Below are positions 61,201 through 64,000 of a stretch of 64,000 nt of DNA, one piece after another. Location: the NCBI RefSeq assembly GCF_905220365.1, contig NC_061124.1, forward strand, positions 11,658,501-11,722,500. The letters are read 5' to 3'. Below the pieces are notes generated by a model. The model worked only from the letters and a program-made list of their open reading frames with translations, searched no databases and was not told the DNA's origin. The translations under genes and the position numbers were made by a program. This DNA comes from Vanessa cardui. Its lineage: Eukaryota; Arthropoda; Insecta; Lepidoptera; Nymphalidae. Position 1 is the stretch's first letter. Each line of letters begins with the position of its first letter.

Positions 61201-63495
61201 AAATTTGACACACAGCTAGACTAAAGTCTGTGAATCCATGCATGTTTTTTATCCCTAATACCGGCACTCCTTGGAGTGAGGAGCGAGGGGGTAAGAAACT
61301 AATGAATAATGACTTAGATAAAGTCAATCACGCAAATGTATTCTCTCGTTTCACAATACATGAATGATTAGATAATAAAGCAAATAACGAGAACAATAGC
61401 GATGATGTATCTTTAATTGACTCGTATACCGAGTTACCTACCTCAACGACTAATTATAAATGATCTAAAAATAAATATTTATATGCGTAGACATTTCTCG
61501 CTGTAAAATATCGTTTCTTTCTTACGAAATTGCCTATCAACAATAATTGTTTTCAAGTTGAAAAATCTATATCACTATCACTACATAGTATAAAGCAAAG
61601 TCGCTTTCTCTGTCCCTACACCCCTATGTATGCTTAAATCATTAAAACTACGCAACAGATCTTGATACATTATTTTTAATAGATAGAATGATTCAAGTAG
61701 GTTTAAATGTTTAATACATGCACAATAAAGTAGAGAATGACTGAAAAACTGTGAACATTGCAAGATACAATATTTTTAGTATCAGCATTGCAACCGTGCG
61801 AAGCCGGGGCGGGTCGCTAGTATGTGTATAAAAGCGAAATATCACTATCTGATATTGCGAAATGTCAGAAACTATAAAACCTGCAATCTAGAACCGTAGA
61901 TGTCGGAACAGATTTGATGAAATTCCACCCCTTAAGGGGGTAAAACGGAAATTGGAATCTCAGGATCTACTAGTACCTTATGCGTCATAGGATTCGATGT
62001 ATTCAATCCACTTAAATTCAATCTTATTTCTTAGTATGAATAAAAAAACGATGGGTTAGGTTGTATTTGGACGTTTCGAAAACACTATATGTATTTATAT
62101 CATATGTAGCGTTTTTATTAATTAATGGTATCCGTGCTAAGTCAGAACGGGTCAGTTTTATTGTTATTAATAAAATATTATAAGCAATTCAAAAATATAA
62201 AGTTTATTTTTAAATAAGACACGAGCATAAGGCACAATTTATCGCTTATTCCTTCAATAGTCTTAAACATTTCGTATAATAATAACTCACCTATTATCAG
62301 TAATGTAAAACAGACGATTCGTTTTCTTAAATAAGTCTGTTATTTTAATCAATTTCGTTGCTTTGATAACAATTTTAAATACAGACTTCATTGTAGGTTA
62401 AAAAAAGATAACTGTTGTAATTAAGATTGAATACAGTATTACTATGAAAGGAATTCTTATTACGTATGTTTTTATAATTACAGTTAATTATATGTAGATC
62501 TTAACGAGTAATTTCTTCCGTCAATGTACTATACAAGCACACATACTCATATATATACAATATACATATATGACACTGTATGCAAGTCCATTCATTTTGT
62601 ATTTAATAGGATAAGTCTTTGAATATTAAATTGGCCACTAGTCGGTACTGCAGCACAATCTTGGGTTCAATTGCACTTTTACACAGGTTTTGCTAAAGAG
62701 GGGAAACCGTCACAATATGCCTTTTAATAAAAATCAATAATAGTTTAAATTAATTGGGAAGGGTTTGGAATAAAACAATGTAATACATCATCATCCTCCT
62801 GCCGTTATCCCAATTTAATTTGTATTCGGCGCAGCATGTTTTCTTCTTCCATACTTCTCTGTCTGACGTCATTTCACAATCAACATCCTTTAAAGACATA
62901 GCATGTTATATTGAATTAACGTGCTTGTATCCCTGGGTACAACACTGACCATTGTACAACAGGCCTCAATTTCAGGATCCGATGGGACGTCAATGATACT
63001 ATCAGAAAGAGTTACCCAAGATTAAATTTTTTTCCAAGTGAGAGTAAAAACAAGCTGTGCTAACAACTTAAAATTGCCACCCAGCCTCCTTTCTACGACA
63101 AATTTAATTTTTTTATGCTAATACTAGCTGTGCCCGCAACTTCATGCATGATTGAATTAACAAAAAAGTTATTGTCGTATGAAAATCCAAACCATCGAAA
63201 GTCCCGTCAAAATCGGTCCAGTCGTTCCAGAAATTATCAGGAACAAACATTGAAAAAAAAATATTTTTGAAGTACATTTACCGTACCGCTTTTTACTTAA
63301 TGCATATTAACTACTACATAATATATGTAACAAACAATTTATTTTACAGCTCAAATTTTGGCAACGTTCTGGGCATTTTGGCTGCCACCTGTTCCTTATG
63401 GAATATACTTTCACAGACGCTCAATAGCCACTACCATTCAAATAGACATAGGAACTATGAACATGGAAAAGCAGAATCCACAGCAATCCGAGAAG
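54992..63495 (+). CDS. SLC19-family folate/thiamine transporter (5' part)
   Basis: Four exons: 54992-55226, 56646-56776, 59083-59227, 63350-63495, all phases closing, giving the first 219 residues; the gene runs off the right edge (the family is about 450-600 residues). SLC19 carriers move reduced folate or thiamine across the plasma membrane. Family signatures: FVTEFLLGEWRNITEDQLN and YPVGTYSYLALLVVIFLITD, then RFKPVIILSGLSG, ATEVAYLTYIYAKVD and YPLVSSCTRIAAL. About six membrane segments are present: residues 4-18, 52-68, 73-90, 100-120, 127-150, 168-190. The last exon ends in a polar loop, the large cytoplasmic loop of this family. Substrate cannot be read from this half. Confidence 0.93.
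56380..56570 (-). repeat. LINE-like 3' end, family C, inverted
   Basis: ACTCTGTCTGTCTGTACATCA, then CTAAACCGAATTTCATGAAAT and GGCACTACTAG. It lies 75 bp before SLC19 exon 2. Confidence 0.75.
56646..56776 (+). CDS. SLC19 gene exon 2
   Basis: Acceptor TTTCAATCTAG, donor GCGAAG|GTAAGT. Encodes LSGISVYAVLLWTSSIEW and YGLYMATEVAYLTYIYAK. Confidence 0.93.
57617..57893 (-). repeat. SINE family C, nearly complete
   Basis: On the minus strand: a tRNA-like head with box GGTTCAAACCCC, then GAGTTTTCTGTCGAAAAATTC, CGGAAAGCACGTAAG and GAGAGAGAGGGAAGCTGTG. This order is that of a widespread lepidopteran SINE, different from families A and B. Confidence 0.75.
58403..59003. mobile_element. Small hAT-like element (MITE), 585 bp
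   Basis: Identical 8-bp direct repeats TTAGTACA at 58403-58410 and 58996-59003 bracket 58411-58995. The ends are inverted: GAGGTCGGCAAC at the left and its reverse complement with one mismatch (GTTGCCGACCGC) at the right. An 8-bp duplication and GGTCGGCAAC ends fit hAT. On the minus strand near 58890-58940 a short remnant reads DDSSESESSSMDDFD, possibly transposase debris. It lies 79 bp before SLC19 exon 3. Confidence 0.8.
59083..59227 (+). CDS. SLC19 gene exon 3
   Basis: Acceptor TTTATTTTCAG, donor TTTGCTG|GTATGT. Encodes VDSAKYPLVSSCTRIAALTG to DLNYITFAG. Confidence 0.93.
60005..60170 (+). repeat. LINE-like 3' end, family C
   Basis: ACAACAAATTTCAACGAATTC, TTTGGCCGTAAAAGAGCGTC and CAGACAGACTGACGG in family C order. 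Confidence 0.7.
60432..60841. mobile_element. hAT-like MITE, 394 bp, perfect TSD
   Basis: The 8-bp repeat TCCAGAAC stands at 60432-60439 and 60834-60841, perfect. The enclosed element (60440-60833) starts CAGTGCCGTAATTAGCC and ends in the inverse of CAGTGTTGTAAATAGGG. The CAG termini and 8-bp duplication fit hAT. No transposase frame inside, so it would move only with help. Confidence 0.88.
60852..61158 (-). repeat. SINE family B, complete with TSD
   Basis: The best copy in the window. The 10-bp repeat GGCTAGTCTA flanks it at 60842-60851 and 61159-61168. Minus-strand head at the right with B box GGGTTCAAACCC and A-box region GATGGCCCAGTAGTTAG; the left end is a CAA-repeat tail (GTT on the minus strand). 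It stands directly beside the 60432 MITE. Confidence 0.95.
61162..61223. repeat. Hairpin-forming inverted repeat, 27-bp arms
   Basis: Arms 61162-61188 and 61197-61223 are reverse complements with one mismatch, separated by the 8 bases CAGATTCG. The arm begins TAGTCTAGCTGTGTGTG. The left arm overlaps the target duplication of the SINE. Confidence 0.95.
61584..61824 (-). repeat. LINE-like 3' end, family D, inverted
   Basis: ACATAGTATAAAGCAAAGTCG at the left and GTGCGAAGCCGGGGCGGGTCG at the right, the reverse of family D. Confidence 0.8.
61905..61980 (-). repeat. LINE-like 3' fragment
   Basis: CCACCCCTTAAGGGGGTAAAAC is the reverse of the piece at 34187. Ends within CTACTAGTACC. Confidence 0.4.
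62783..62905 (+). repeat. Dispersed lepidopteran repeat
   Basis: CATCATCCTCCTGCCGTTATC, then TTCGGCGCAGCATGTTTTC and CCATACTTCTCTGTCTGACG. I recognise this wording as a frequent non-LTR or SINE-related repeat; the class is uncertain. Confidence 0.55.
63122..63255 (+). repeat. LINE-like 3' end
   Basis: ACTAGCTGTGCCCGCAACTTC, then AAAATCGGTCCAGTCGTTCC and an A-run. It ends about 95 bp before SLC19 exon 4. A fragment of the same family lies at 37687-37718. Confidence 0.65.
63350..63495 (+). CDS. SLC19 gene exon 4
   Basis: Acceptor TTTATTTTACAG, donor GAGAAG|GTAAAC. Encodes QILATFWAFWLPPVPYGIYF and a polar loop. Ends in phase 0. Confidence 0.92.
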
Positions 63496-63606
63496 GTAAA
63501 CAATTTTAGTGTCTGATATTTGATCTTTGTAATTGTGCACGGTAACGCAAATATAGACTTGTTGGTGATAAGTGATCACCTACAAATACGGACATTCATA
63601 TTTGCA

Positions 63607-63920
63607 GTGGCGGATTTACCAATAGGCTAAGTAGGCTGGAGCCTAGGTCGGCAGATTTAGAGGGGCGGCAAATTTAGCCCAAGTTTGTTATTATCTTACA
63701 GAAATAAAAAAAAAAACTTATAAGTATGTGCGTCTGTTATCCGTATACTCGTCACTACGTAGCGGGTTGGAAAACTAGTCTACTGTCTAGTAACTGACTG
63801 AAATATCACTAGTTTATAATCATACTAATAACGGAAAAAAACCGATGTAATGAGGACGATAGAACACAAATCATAAATGTTGCAAAAAGAAGTAGGGGCG
63901 GCAAAAATTGAATAGCCTAC
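63607..63920. mobile_element. Partial hAT-like element, right end not seen
   Basis: Starts CAGTGGCGGATTTACCAATAG and CCTAGGTCGGCAGATTTAGA, wording typical of hAT ends; GGGGCGGCAAA recurs near 63895. No matching inverted end appears before the window stops. Confidence 0.4.
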
Positions 63921-64000
63921 TATCCTACTATATTTTTCACATCTAGTATCATAAGGTATAATTATACCTCGTCACGGTAGTATGCGAAAGCGATCTCGTG

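Noticed and set aside
1..64000. A novel defence system or bacterial-type gene cluster
   Set aside because: All host genes have spliced introns and the repeats are insect types; no operon or bacterial gene is visible.

Overview
This window is eukaryotic nuclear DNA. It is AT-rich, has long introns with GT-AG borders, and carries many dispersed repeats of types familiar from moths and butterflies: tRNA-headed SINEs, LINE 3' ends, small hAT-like elements and a BEL/Pao retrotransposon. The best reading is a lepidopteran insect, probably a butterfly, because one SINE family resembles the Metulj type known from Heliconius. That placement rests on recognised repeat types, not on a search.

Layout. 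1-6.8 kb: no gene recognised, one 20-bp minisatellite and SINE debris. 6822-12926: a minus-strand BEL/Pao LTR retrotransposon with identical 142-bp LTRs, a perfect 5-bp target duplication, and two breaks in its gag-pol frame. 12.9-25.7 kb: repeat-rich DNA with no gene recognised. 25.7-47.2 kb: one plus-strand gene of five secure coding exons and one probable first exon. It encodes a type II membrane mucin-like protein of about 1600-1650 residues: cytoplasmic tail, one membrane helix, a His-rich stretch, an SEA domain with a GSVIV self-cleavage motif, one EGF domain, a PEPEPTAEP minisatellite, then a long acidic Ser/Thr tail. An intron of this gene holds a tRNA-Asp(GTC) gene on the same strand. 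48.07-52.47 kb: a convergent minus-strand gene of six exons encoding a 464-residue zinc-finger protein, with seven C2H2 fingers, one C2HC finger and a duplicated Cys motif at the C-terminus; it is TFIIIA-like at best. 54.99 kb to beyond the right edge: the first four coding exons (219 residues) of an SLC19-family folate/thiamine transporter, with introns full of SINEs, LINE ends and hAT-like MITEs.

The three host genes have no evident shared pathway. Exon chains were worked out by hand; every intron phase closes in frame and the total coding lengths divide by three. I found no CRISPR array, operon or bacterial-type system. The most unusual items are the SEA/EGF mucin with its His-rich segment and coding minisatellite, the duplicated Cys motif of the zinc-finger protein, the young but broken BEL element, and the nested hAT/SINE/hairpin cluster near 61 kb.
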